A stretch of DNA of 35,826 nucleotides, from NCBI RefSeq assembly GCF_030042015.1, contig NZ_JASIAL010000331.1, forward strand, positions 1 to 35,826, given 5' to 3'. The position numbers were made by a program, and so were the translations under genes. The notes under the pieces were generated by a model that did not search any database, was not told where the DNA came from, and worked only from the letters and a program-made list of their open reading frames with translations. Origin of the DNA: Trebonia sp030042015. Its GTDB lineage: Bacteria; Actinomycetota; Actinomycetes; Streptosporangiales; Streptosporangiaceae. This document shows, piece by piece, positions 24,541 to 32,531 of this stretch; the first letter of the stretch is position 1; every line of letters starts with the position of its first letter.

Positions 24541-25590
24541 TCAGATGCTGTCGAGGATCGCCCGCAACCGTCGCACGTCGGCAAGCGGATCCTCGCCGAT
24601 GGGTTCAACCTGCAGCACGGTCACGCCCTGGTCGCGGAATGCGCCCAGCCGGTCCCGGATGTAACCCTCGTCGCCGATCAGCGACGTTCCCTCAAGCAAC
24701 TCGTCCGGCAGCCGTGCCGCGGCCTCTTCTCGCCGGCCCGCCAGGTAAAGGTCCTGGACCTGCGCGGCCTCCATCCCGAAGCCGTACCGCTGGACGAGCA
24801 GGTTGTAGAAGTTCTGCCCGCGCGCGCCCATGCCTCCCACATAGAGAGCCAGGTGGTCACGATCGCGGCCGCGCAGGCGGGTCACGTCGGCACCGATCGC
24901 CATGGGGCCCCCGGCGACGATTTCCAGCGGACCGAGCTGTCTGTCGCGCTTCGCGCGCCCCCGGGAAAGCGCCTCATCCCACACCGCGCTCGCCCGCTCC
25001 GGGATGTAAAGGAACGGAACCCAGCCCTCGGCTACGGTGGCGGCCAGCTCAACGTTGGCGGGTCCCAGCGCGGCCAGGTAAATGGGGATCGCCGACTGGA
25101 TCGGACGATCGATCAGCTTGAGCGGCTTGCCCAGGCCTGTCCCCATAGCGGGCGGCAGGGGAATCCGGTAATGGGCGCCGGGGTAGTCCAGGCGTTCGCG
25201 ACGCCAGACGGTCCGGCAGATGTCGATGGTCTCCCTGGTGCGGCCGAGCGGCGCGTGGTACGGGACACCGTGCCATCCCTCCACGACCTGCGGGCCGCTG
25301 GTTCCGAGGCCCAGGACGAAGCGCCCGCCCGTGAGGTGATCCAGCCCGGCCGCGGTCATGGCAGTGAGCGCCGGCGTCCGCGAGTAAATCGGCAGGATCT
25401 GCGCCATGAGCTGGGCCCGCTCTGTTACGGCGGCGAGGTAGCCGAGCCAGCTGACCGCGTCAAAGCCGTACGCCTCCGGCACGGCCAGCACGTCGACGCC
25501 GGCTTCCTCGTACGAACGCGCGAGCTGGGCCGCTGACCGCGGATCCGCGGTGTGGGGGATCATCGCCGCCAGCCTCATCGCATCACTCAT
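24541..25590 (-). CDS. LLM-class flavin/F420-dependent oxidoreductase
   Basis: 349-aa luciferase-like TIM-barrel protein. The blocks are MIPHTADPRSAAQLARSYEEAGVDVLAVPEAYGFDAV, PIYSRTPALTAMTAAGLDHLTGGRFVLGLGTSGPQVVEGWHG, GLGKPLKLIDRP and PIYLAALGPANVELAATVAEGW, typical of F420-dependent actinobacterial oxidoreductases. Cofactor choice (F420 or FMN) cannot be decided from sequence alone. ATG 25590 is chosen; ATG 25578 is an alternative, and the ribosome binding site is weak for both. It is the first gene of a minus-strand operon with the Mcd-Mch-Mcl genes, 35 bp downstream of GACGTC copy 3. Confidence 0.85.
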   Translation of the reverse strand: MSDAMRLAAMIPHTADPRSAAQLARSYEEAGVDVLAVPEAYGFDAVSWLGYLAAVTERAQLMAQILPIYSRTPALTAMTAAGLDHLTGGRFVLGLGTSGPQVVEGWHGVPYHAPLGRTRETIDICRTVWRRERLDYPGAHYRIPLPPAMGTGLGKPLKLIDRPIQSAIPIYLAALGPANVELAATVAEGWVPFLYIPERASAVWDEALSRGRAKRDRQLGPLEIVAGGPMAIGADVTRLRGRDRDHLALYVGGMGARGQNFYNLLVQRYGFGMEAAQVQDLYLAGRREEAAARLPDELLEGTSLIGDEGYIRDRLGAFRDQGVTVLQVEPIGEDPLADVRRLRAILDSI

Positions 25591-25610
25591 CACTCGGTCG
25601 CACGATCGTG

Positions 25611-25640
25611 ATATATTTGACTCCGACGTCAAATTTATTT
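25611..25640. promoter_or_regulatory. AT-rich GACGTC element, copy 3 (divergent promoter)
   Basis: GACGTC at 25625-25630 sits inside a 7-bp inverted repeat, ATTTGAC (25615-25621) and GTCAAAT (25628-25634), separated by 6 bp. Both sides are A/T-rich. The ten bases CCGACGTCAA are identical to copy 5. It lies between the divergent LLM operon (25590) and the acyl-CoA dehydrogenase-thiolase operon (25762). Confidence 0.68.
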
Positions 25641-25761
25641 TGTGTCGGCGGATCCGTCAAGTCGGTGGCGCGGACGGTCGCGGCCGGGCCGCTCGGCCCG
25701 GGACCAGAGCCGTCCGCCCCGCATTGGACACGCGTCACAAACGGTCGGAGACTGGAGGGAT

Positions 25762-26943
25762 ATGAGCGCGACGGTCAGCGACGACGACTTCTCGTACGTC
25801 CATGACCAGGTGCGGCGTTTCGTTCGCGACGACGTCGTCCCGCGCGAGAACGAGATCATGGCCGCGGACCGCATGCCCGACGATCTGCGGACCACCGCGG
25901 CTCGGATGGGCCTGTTCGGATACGCGATACCCGCGGAATGGGGCGGCCTCGGGCTGAACCTGCGGCAGGACGTCGAGCTCGCGATGGAGTTCGGATACAC
26001 CACGCTCGCGCTGCGGTCGATGTTCGGCACCAACAACGGCATCGCGGGCCAGGTGCTGGTCAACTTCGGTACGCAAGAGCAGAAGAAGCAGTGGCTTGAG
26101 CGCATCGCCTCCGGCGACGTCGTCGCCTCATTCGCCCTTACCGAACCTGGCGCTGGCTCAAACCCCGCCGGCCTGCGCACCCGCGCCCGCCCCGATGATC
26201 GCGGCTGGGTACTCGACGGGCGCAAGCGCTTCATCACCAATGCCCCGCTCGCAGACCTGTTCGTGGTGTTCGCGCGCACCCGCGAACCTAGCCAGCACGG
26301 CCCCGGCATCGCCGTGTTCCTCGTGCCCGGCGGCACGCCAGGACTCAGCGTCGGGCCCAAGGACGCGAAAATGGGCCAGGAGGGCGCCTGGACCGCCGAC
26401 GTCATCCTCGACTCGGTCCGTGTCGGAGAAACCGCGCTCGTCGGTGGCGACGAGGAAATCGGCTACCGGGCGGCGATGACGTCACTGGCCCGCGGACGCG
26501 TCCACATCGCGGCGCTCGCCGTCGGCTGCGCCCAGCGCGCGCTCGACGAGTCGGTCGCGTACGCGGCGGCCAGCACGCAAGGCGGGGTCCGGGTCGGGGA
26601 ATACCAGCTCGTGCAGGCCATGCTTGCCGACCAGTACACCGGCGTCGCCGCGGGACGCGCCCTAGTCCGTGACGCCGCGGCCGCCTACGACAGCGGCGCC
26701 GACCGGCGGGTCATGCCGTCGGCGGCCAAGCTCTTCTGCACCGAGATGGCCGGCCACGTGGCTGATCTCGCGGTGCAGGTGCACGGCGGCACCGGGTACA
26801 TGCGCGAGGTCCCGGTCGAACGGATCTACCGCGATGTCAGGCTGCTGCGGCTGTATGAGGGAACGAGCGAGATCCAGCGCCTGATCATCGGCGGTTCCCT
26901 GGTCCGTGACCGGCTGGCTTCCAGCGCCGGCACACCCATCTAG
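25762..26943 (+). CDS. Acyl-CoA dehydrogenase (canonical single-subunit type)
   Basis: 393-aa flavoprotein with AIPAEWGGLG, FALTEPGAGSNP (FAD/substrate loop), GRKRFITNAP, VQVHGGTGYMREVPVERIYRDVR and catalytic Glu366 in LYEGTSEIQR. All residues expected for activity are present, unlike the heteromeric pair at 11311-13766. GGAGGG at 25754-25759 sits directly before ATG 25762 (2-base spacing, rather tight). It is followed 26 bp later by a thiolase and is divergent from the LLM operon through GACGTC copy 3. Chain-length preference cannot be read from sequence. Confidence 0.93.
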   Translation: MSATVSDDDFSYVHDQVRRFVRDDVVPRENEIMAADRMPDDLRTTAARMGLFGYAIPAEWGGLGLNLRQDVELAMEFGYTTLALRSMFGTNNGIAGQVLVNFGTQEQKKQWLERIASGDVVASFALTEPGAGSNPAGLRTRARPDDRGWVLDGRKRFITNAPLADLFVVFARTREPSQHGPGIAVFLVPGGTPGLSVGPKDAKMGQEGAWTADVILDSVRVGETALVGGDEEIGYRAAMTSLARGRVHIAALAVGCAQRALDESVAYAAASTQGGVRVGEYQLVQAMLADQYTGVAAGRALVRDAAAAYDSGADRRVMPSAAKLFCTEMAGHVADLAVQVHGGTGYMREVPVERIYRDVRLLRLYEGTSEIQRLIIGGSLVRDRLASSAGTPI

Positions 26944-26969
26944 CGGCAGCGTTAAGGAAGGCTGGCACC

Positions 26970-28184
26970 ATGCGTGAGGTCGTGATCTGCGAACCGGTCC
27001 GTACCCCGATCGGCCGGTACGGAGGAGCCCTGAAATCGCTCAGTGCCGCGGAGCTCGGCGAGGTAGCCGTGCGCGGCCTGCTTGACCGGACTGGGCTCGA
27101 CCAGGCGGCCATCGAGGACGTGGTGCTCGGGCACTGCTACCCAAGCAGCGAAGCGCCCGCGATCGGCCGCGTGGTCGCGCTCAACGCGGGCCTGCCGGTG
27201 ACGGTGCCCGGCATGCAGGTCGACCGGCGCTGCGGCTCCGGGCTGCAGGCGGTGCTCCAGGCGGGCATGCAGGTGAGCACCGGCGTGCACGAGCTCGTGG
27301 TCGCGGGCGGCGCCGAGAGCATGAGCAACGTCCCGTTCTACTCGACGCAGCTGCGCTGGGGCGTCACCGGCCCAGGGATAACCCTGCACGACGGGCTCGC
27401 GCGCGGCCGTGCCACCGCGGGCGGGCGGTACTATCCGGTTCCTGACGGCATGCTGGAGACGGCCGAGAACCTGCGGCGCGAGTACGCCATATCCCGTGCC
27501 GAGCAGGACGAGCTCGCCCTCGTCTCGCACCAGCGGGCGGTCGCCGCACAGCGGTCCGGGGTGTTCGCCGAGGAGATCGTCCCTGTCACTGTCAGGACCC
27601 GCGGGGGCGAGGAGGTCATCGACACCGACGAGCACCCGCGCGCCGACGCCTCCCTCGAAGCGCTGGCCGGGCTGCGCCCCGTGCTGGGCCAGCGGGACCC
27701 CGAGGCCACCGTCACCGCGGGCAACGCCAGCGGGCAGAACGACGCGGCCGCCGTGTGCGTCGTCACGCACCCGGAGCGTGCCGAGGCGCTGGGGCTGCGG
27801 CCCCTCGTCCGCCTCGTTTCCTGGGCGGTTTCCGGCGTGCCGCCAAAGACGATGGGTATCGGACCCGTCCCCGCGAGCCGTGCCGCGCTGGAGCGTGCCG
27901 GGCTGAAGTTGTCCGAGATCGACCTGATCGAGCTCAACGAGGCCTTCGCTGCCCAGGTGCTCGCCTGTACCAGGGAGTGGGGGTTCGGCGCGGCCGACTT
28001 CGAGCGTCTCAACGTGCACGGCTCGGGAATTTCGCTGGGCCATCCGGTCGGCGCGACCGGGACGCGCATCCTGACCACCCTTGCCAGGGAGATGCACAGG
28101 CGGCAGGCTCGGTACGGGCTGGAGACGATGTGCATCGGCGGCGGCCAGGGCCTCGCCGCGATCTTCGAGCGAGTCGCCGCATGA
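26970..28184 (+). CDS. Thiolase (acetyl-CoA acyltransferase)
   Basis: 404-aa thiolase with nucleophile Cys88 (DRRCGSGLQAV), His358 (GSGISLGHPVGATG) and Cys388 (MCIGGGQG), and the NEAFAAQV motif. It is a second, distinct thiolase; the one at 19781 differs throughout. It shares an operon with the acyl-CoA dehydrogenase at 25762, so together they give the first and last steps of one beta-oxidation turn. AAGGAAGG precedes the ATG. Confidence 0.95.
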   Translation: MREVVICEPVRTPIGRYGGALKSLSAAELGEVAVRGLLDRTGLDQAAIEDVVLGHCYPSSEAPAIGRVVALNAGLPVTVPGMQVDRRCGSGLQAVLQAGMQVSTGVHELVVAGGAESMSNVPFYSTQLRWGVTGPGITLHDGLARGRATAGGRYYPVPDGMLETAENLRREYAISRAEQDELALVSHQRAVAAQRSGVFAEEIVPVTVRTRGGEEVIDTDEHPRADASLEALAGLRPVLGQRDPEATVTAGNASGQNDAAAVCVVTHPERAEALGLRPLVRLVSWAVSGVPPKTMGIGPVPASRAALERAGLKLSEIDLIELNEAFAAQVLACTREWGFGAADFERLNVHGSGISLGHPVGATGTRILTTLAREMHRRQARYGLETMCIGGGQGLAAIFERVAA

Positions 28185-28325
28185 GAGCAGAGCGCCCGGG
28201 CCGGCCGGGGAAGCGGAATGCGCGATTCCCGTTCGTTCACCTGCCGATGCGAGCAGAATAAGGCTTCCCGAGCCGCGCAGCTCCCCTGCGGCACCCGCGT
28301 TCGCGGTCGCAAGGTTCCTGGTTTG

Positions 28326-28360
28326 TTGTCGTCGACGTCGGTTTAAAATGAACTACAATG
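28326..28360. promoter_or_regulatory. AT-rich GACGTC element, copy 4, with tetR promoter
   Basis: GACGTC at 28334-28339 is followed by GGTTTAAAATGAAC. A -10-like TACAAT lies at 28354-28359, so the GACGTC element would cover the -35 region. In reverse orientation it reads CCGACGTC preceded by TTTAAA, like copies 3 and 5. The position upstream of tetR fits autoregulation. Confidence 0.58.
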
Positions 28361-28401
28361 TGATCCGATGGTTACCGTAGTGGAGGGTTGCGTGCAGCAT
28401 C

Positions 28402-29046
28402 GTGAGTACAGCCACTTGTGAAGAGGCCGATGAGAGCCGACGCCTATCCGCTAAGGGTATCCGTACCCGTGCCCGCTTGATCGCGTCCGCCAAACAGGTC
28501 TTCGAGAGAGACGGGTTCCTCAATGCTCGCATTACGGATATCGCGAGCGGCGCCGAGGTATCCCATGGCTCGTTTTATCACTATTTCGACTCTAAGGAAG
28601 AAATCTTCCGTGTCGTCGCCGAAGAACAAGAGGTAAGCCTGCTCACGCTCGACGCCGTTACTGGGACTGATCACACTCCTGTGCAGCGAATTGAAGCAGC
28701 CAACCGCCGTTATCTGAGCGCCTACCGTGCCGAAGCGGCGATCATGCGCGTGATCGAAGAGGTGTCGCGCTACGACTCCGCCGTGCGTGAGGTGCGCAAG
28801 CGCCGCGACGACGAGTTCGCCCGTCGACTGCAGGCCGCGATCGAGAGACTGCAGAGCTCTGGGGCAGCCGACAAGCTGATCGACCCGTGGTACGCGGCCA
28901 ACGCGCTCGGCGGCATGGTCGCCAAATTCGCTGAGATGTGGCTCCTGCAAGGCGGGGATTACGAAATGGAGCACGCGGTGGCGCAGCTCACCCGTCTGTG
29001 GGCGAATGCCCTGGGTATCCGCCCGGATAGCGGGCCCACGCCGTGA
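28402..29046 (+). CDS. TetR-family transcriptional regulator
   Basis: 214-aa repressor-type regulator. The N-terminal helix-turn-helix spans about residues 24-65 (RARLIASAKQVFERDGFLNARITDIA ... SHGSFYHYFDSKEEIF), and the C-terminal ligand/dimer domain is all-helical. TetR relatives in acyl-CoA clusters often bind a CoA ester. GTG 28402 is the only usable in-frame start; GGAGGG (28382-28387) lies 14 bases upstream, a long spacing. It is preceded by GACGTC copy 4 and flanked by genes carrying copies 3 and 5, so it is the best candidate for the factor that reads this motif. The 3' end overlaps a convergent SnoaL-like gene by 59 bp. Confidence 0.92.
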   Translation: MSTATCEEADESRRLSAKGIRTRARLIASAKQVFERDGFLNARITDIASGAEVSHGSFYHYFDSKEEIFRVVAEEQEVSLLTLDAVTGTDHTPVQRIEAANRRYLSAYRAEAAIMRVIEEVSRYDSAVREVRKRRDDEFARRLQAAIERLQSSGAADKLIDPWYAANALGGMVAKFAEMWLLQGGDYEMEHAVAQLTRLWANALGIRPDSGPTP

Positions 29047-29500
29047 AGACGCTCCGGGCGCTGCCCGGGGCGACTGGCCGGCTCACCCGGCGGGTGATCT
29101 CCCACGAGTCGGATGTGCGCCGCAGGTCCCAGTGGTTGTACGTCAGGCTGTAGACCCGGTACCCCTCCTCGGCACGCACCCAGACGAGGGCGTGTCCCTC
29201 GGCCCAGGCCTGCCAGCCGTCGACCCGGATGGTCAGGCCGCCGACCGTATGCAGGCTGCCGCGGCTCTCTATGTCGCGTTTGTGCGTGCCGTCGGGGTCA
29301 TCGAGCGCCCGGTAGAACTGGTCGCGGCCGGCTAGCTGCCCGTCAACGCCGTCGTAGACGCCATCGGCCGCGAATACGCGCGACCACGCCAGCGCGTCGC
29401 CGATGTCGGCGGCGAAGCCGTAGCGATGCAGCAGCTCCCGGATTTCTTCGCGCGCGCGCAGGTCCGCGACCGCGCTGCGGAGTTCACTCAGCTCGCTCAT
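28988..29500 (-). CDS. SnoaL-like (NTF2-fold) protein
   Basis: 170-aa protein starting with an amphipathic helix (LRSAVADLRAREEIRELLHRYGFAAD) and WSRVFAADGVYDGVDG, the typical SnoaL_4 opening. The beta-sheet ends with YNHWDLRRTSDSWEITRRVSRPV. Members may be isomerases, lyases or binding proteins. It lies 49 bp behind the VOC gene, probably in the same transcript driven from GACGTC copy 5. It overlaps tetR tail-to-tail. Confidence 0.83.
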   Translation of the reverse strand: MSELSELRSAVADLRAREEIRELLHRYGFAADIGDALAWSRVFAADGVYDGVDGQLAGRDQFYRALDDPDGTHKRDIESRGSLHTVGGLTIRVDGWQAWAEGHALVWVRAEEGYRVYSLTYNHWDLRRTSDSWEITRRVSRPVAPGSARSVFTAWARYPGGYPGHSPTDG

Positions 29501-29549
29501 GCCAACGGTGGGCGCGGCGCCACGTCGCGGGGCTCCCGGCGGCCGCCCG

Positions 29550-30041
29550 TCATCCCGCCGGGCGCGCGGACTCGCTGATCGAGCGGCCAGCCAGATGCGC
29601 GTCGGCCACCGTTCTGCCCGACACCCCGAGCTCCTCTAGCGAGGAAATCCCCGGCCATCCGCGGCCGTTGACGTCGTACAGGTCGAGCGCCACCCCGTCC
29701 GGGGAGACCATCTTGAACTCCCAGTCCTCTCCCGGACGGATCTGGTCGCCGGGCAGCGCGACCGTCGCCCCGGAGTCGAGGGCCTTCTGGACGGTCTCAG
29801 GAACGTCGGTGACGACGAAGCCGATGTGATTGAGGCCTTCGGGGGTGTAATTGGGGAACTCCGGCCGCGTGATCTTGATAAGGGCCAGGTTCATCGTGCC
29901 GTCGCTGAGGTAGACAGCGGCCTCGCCGGTTTCCTCGACATCGATGCGCGACATTTCAGTCATGTCGAAGACGTCCTTGTAGAACTTGGCTGCCTTGCCC
30001 ACATCGTCACATTTGATAGCGACGTGACGCAGCTTCCCCAT
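29550..30041 (-). CDS. VOC-superfamily (glyoxalase/dioxygenase-fold) protein
   Basis: 163-aa protein with two beta-alpha-beta3 modules: MGKLRHVAIKCDDVGKAAKFYKDVFDM and GLNHIGFVVTDVPETVQKAL. Likely metal ligands are His6 and the His in LNHIGF; the C-terminal strand reads ALDLYDVNG, with Asp at the place often held by Glu. Epimerase, lyase or dioxygenase roles are all possible. ATG 30041 has GGAGG six bases upstream. It sits 74 bp behind an acyl-CoA dehydrogenase gene but has its own AT-rich element (copy 5). Confidence 0.83.
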   Translation of the reverse strand: MGKLRHVAIKCDDVGKAAKFYKDVFDMTEMSRIDVEETGEAAVYLSDGTMNLALIKITRPEFPNYTPEGLNHIGFVVTDVPETVQKALDSGATVALPGDQIRPGEDWEFKMVSPDGVALDLYDVNGRGWPGISSLEELGVSGRTVADAHLAGRSISESARPAG

Positions 30042-30070
30042 GTCGAACCTCCGGCAGTAAGCGGCATTCC

Positions 30071-30105
30071 GCAATATGATACCGACGTCAATAATAGTAT
30101 CTATT
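30071..30105. promoter_or_regulatory. AT-rich GACGTC element, copy 5
   Basis: GACGTC at 30084-30089 is preceded by TGATACC and followed by AATAATAGTATC. The flanks form an inverted repeat, GATAC (30078-30082) and GTATC (30097-30101). It lies 43 bp upstream of the VOC start on the minus strand, giving that gene its own control within the longer operon. Confidence 0.65.
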
Positions 30106-30115
30106 GGTGCAACGG

Positions 30116-31342
30116 TCAAGCCGGGCGTATGCCTGCGACCGGGTACTTCTTCAGCTCGGCCAGCCCCACCGACTTGACGTGAACCGTGTCAGGGCCGTCG
30201 GCGATCCGCAACGTCCGCGCGTACGCCCACATCTCCGCCAGCGGGGTATCGGCGCTGACTCCGGCCGCGCCGTGAACCTGGATCGCCCAGTCGATCGCCG
30301 CCACGGCAGCCCGCGGGGCGACCACTTTGATCGCCGCGATCTGAGCTTTGGCCTCGCGGGTGCCCGCCTCGTCGATGAGCCAGGCGGTGTGCAGGACGAG
30401 CAGCCTGGCCTGATCCAGCGCCATGCGATGTTCGGCCAGTTCAGCCTGGAACATGTCGTGTTCGGCGATCGGCCGGCCGAAGGGGACCCGTTCCCGCGCG
30501 CGGCAGCAGGCCAGCTTGACCGCCCGCTCACCCATCCCGATCGCGCGCATGCAGTGATGGATGCGGCCGGGACCCAGCCGGGCCTGCGCGATCGCGAAAC
30601 CCGAACCTTCCTCGTGGATGAGGTTGGCGGCCGGCACGCGCACGTTGTCGAACCGGATCTCGCCGTGGCCGTGCTGGTCCAGATAGCCGAAGACGGGCAG
30701 GATGCGCACGACTTCGACGCCCGGAGTCGAGATCGGGACCAGGACCATCGACTGCTGCCTGTGCCGCGGGGCGCCGGGATCGGTCTTGCCCATCACGATG
30801 AGGATCTCGCACCGGGGATCCGCGACACCCGTGGTCCACCATTTCTGGCCGTTAATGACGTACTCGCCGCCGTCTCTGTCGATGCGCGTGGCGATGTTGT
30901 TCGCGTCCGACGAGGCGACGCCGGGCTCGGTCATCGCGAATCCCGAGCGAATGCGTCCCTGGAGAAGGGGCTCCAGCCACCGCTTCTTCTGGCCGGGACT
31001 GCCGAACATCTCCAGTACTTCCATGTTTCCCGTGTCAGGTGCCGAGCAGTTGAGCGCCTCGGGCGCGATCTCCACGGACCAGCCGGTCAGCTCGGCAAGC
31101 GTCGCGTACTCGACGTTCGTCAGGCCGGAGACAGCAGGCAGGAAGAGGTTCCACAACCCGCGGGCCCGCGCCTTGGCCTTGAGCTCCTCGACGACGGGCG
31201 GCAGTGAGTTCGGCGAATCCGTGTTCGCCAGTGCGCGGCGCTGCCCGGCGTAGACCGGCTCCGCAGGCAATACCTCGGAATCCATGAACTCGGCAAGCTC
31301 GCCGCGCAACCGTTGCGCGCGCTGCGACTGTCGGAAATCCAT
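30116..31342 (-). CDS. Acyl-CoA dehydrogenase, ACAD10/11-like subgroup
   Basis: 408-aa acyl-CoA dehydrogenase. It has FAMTEPGVASSDANN, GQKWWTTGVADPRCEI, VPFGRPIAEHDMFQAELAEHR and WAIQVHGAAGVSADTPLAEMWAYARTLRIADGPD. The catalytic Glu position is Asp382 (ADGPD in place of YEGTS), the hallmark of the ACAD10/11 (FadE2-like) branch. ATG 31342 has GGAGGG five bases upstream; the open frame runs further to 31375 without support. It follows the ABM-like protein by 29 bp in the Liv-transporter operon. The aminoglycoside-phosphotransferase-like kinase often paired with this branch is not seen in the window. Confidence 0.88.
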   Translation of the reverse strand: MDFRQSQRAQRLRGELAEFMDSEVLPAEPVYAGQRRALANTDSPNSLPPVVEELKAKARARGLWNLFLPAVSGLTNVEYATLAELTGWSVEIAPEALNCSAPDTGNMEVLEMFGSPGQKKRWLEPLLQGRIRSGFAMTEPGVASSDANNIATRIDRDGGEYVINGQKWWTTGVADPRCEILIVMGKTDPGAPRHRQQSMVLVPISTPGVEVVRILPVFGYLDQHGHGEIRFDNVRVPAANLIHEEGSGFAIAQARLGPGRIHHCMRAIGMGERAVKLACCRARERVPFGRPIAEHDMFQAELAEHRMALDQARLLVLHTAWLIDEAGTREAKAQIAAIKVVAPRAAVAAIDWAIQVHGAAGVSADTPLAEMWAYARTLRIADGPDTVHVKSVGLAELKKYPVAGIRPA

Positions 31343-31371
31343 GAGTGCCCTCCGTGGGGACGGTAAGTTCG

Positions 31372-31734
31372 TCACGCGGAGCCCTTCGGCTCAAACTGGT
31401 CACGAATCGTGCCAATCGGTTCACCGCAACCCGAGGTGAGGACCGGTGAAAGGACGATGCGCTGATAGGGCTCGACGCACATGGCAGCCAGGCGCTGGCC
31501 GGGCGGGTACACCAGCGGGCCTTTAGCGTGCACCGCCGCGCCCTCGTCAGAGAACTGCTCGAACATGTACCAGCGACCCGGTTCCGCGGGATCCCGGTAC
31601 GCGGTGTACGTGTCCACCTGCCCGGTGGGGAATTCCTCGGCAGCCATCGCGTCGAATATGTCGCGCATGATTTGCTCCATTGCCGCGTCGTCCTCGGGGC
31701 GGATGCGAAACGTGAAAATGGCTCCGACTGTCAC
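31372..31734 (-). CDS. Small ABM-like (antibiotic biosynthesis monooxygenase/ferredoxin-like fold) protein
   Basis: 120-aa protein. Residues 2-90 (VGAIFTFRIRPEDDAAMEQIMRDIF ... DTYTAYRDPAEPGRWYMFEQFSDEGAAVHAKG) look like the dimeric alpha-beta barrel fold of ABM/EthD proteins, which includes quinol monooxygenases. The C-terminal 30 residues extend past the usual domain. The GTG start overlaps the livF stop (GTGA), with GGAGGG just upstream, so it is translated with the transporter. The function is unassigned. Confidence 0.72.
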   Translation of the reverse strand: MTVGAIFTFRIRPEDDAAMEQIMRDIFDAMAAEEFPTGQVDTYTAYRDPAEPGRWYMFEQFSDEGAAVHAKGPLVYPPGQRLAAMCVEPYQRIVLSPVLTSGCGEPIGTIRDQFEPKGSA

Positions 31735-32531
31735 CGGGGTCCCTCCAGAAATCGTGGCGTCTTGTGATCGGGCGGGTGGGCCAGCGCCAGGCCCCGGTGG
31801 CCCAGTTGGGCGGAGGTCTCGGGTGTCTGCCCGAGGTACTCGCTCAGCACCACGCTGCCCTTGAGCTCCGATGCCGAGCCAGCATAGACGATCTGGCCCT
31901 TCTTGATCAGGTAGCAGCGATCGGCCATGGCCAGCGCGCGATCGACGTACTGCTCGACCACGAGAAGAGCGATACCGCCCTGGGCGAGGGTGCGCAGCGC
32001 GTCGAAGATCACGTCCACGACGATCGGAGCGAGCCCCATGGACACTTCGTCGACGAGCACGATGGCGGGCTCGGCGAGGACGGTGCGCGAGAGCGCGAGC
32101 ATTTGCTGCTCGCCGCCTGACAACGTGCCCGCGAGCTGCTTTTGCCGATCCTTGAGGAACGGGAATGCCGCGAACACGGCGTCCATTCGCTGCCCGCGCA
32201 CCCAACTGGGGGTACACATCCGCAGGTTCTCTTTGACCGAAAGGTTGCGGAAGATGCCTCGCCCTTCGGGAATGAGGCACAGCCCGCGGCGCGCCCGCTC
32301 ACTGGGTGAGGCCTTGGTGACAGTCGCGCCGGCTATCCGCACCTCGCCCGACTGGACGCGGATCAGCCCCGAGGCGGCCCGGAGCAGTGAGGTCTTGCCT
32401 GCCCCGTTCGGGCCGAGCAGCGCGACGACCTCACCCGGCCCGACGGACAGGTCCACCTCGCGCAGGACCGTCACAGCGCCATAGCCGCTGACGACGCCGC
32501 TGAGTTCGAGAACCGGCACGGTCGCGCTCAT
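31731..32531 (-). CDS. livF: Branched-chain-type ABC transporter ATP-binding protein LivF
   Basis: 266-aa ATPase of the LivF branch of the HAAT family. Walker A is GPNGAGKT (40-47), the signature is LSGGEQQ (137-143), and Walker B is AIVLVDEVS with the LivF-typical SMGLAP, followed by VEQY (Gln replaces the H-loop Asp neighbour). It energises uptake with the fused permease-ATPase next door, overlapping it by ATGA. LivF-type systems in catabolic clusters carry aromatic or aliphatic acids as well as amino acids. Confidence 0.92.
   Translation of the reverse strand: MSATVPVLELSGVVSGYGAVTVLREVDLSVGPGEVVALLGPNGAGKTSLLRAASGLIRVQSGEVRIAGATVTKASPSERARRGLCLIPEGRGIFRNLSVKENLRMCTPSWVRGQRMDAVFAAFPFLKDRQKQLAGTLSGGEQQMLALSRTVLAEPAIVLVDEVSMGLAPIVVDVIFDALRTLAQGGIALLVVEQYVDRALAMADRCYLIKKGQIVYAGSASELKGSVVLSEYLGQTPETSAQLGHRGLALAHPPDHKTPRFLEGPR

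Noticed and set aside
13840..30105. GACGTC copies as a dispersed repeat or CRISPR-like array
   Set aside because: The copies are kilobases apart, confined to promoter regions and only share a short core with variable AT-rich flanks, which fits operators.
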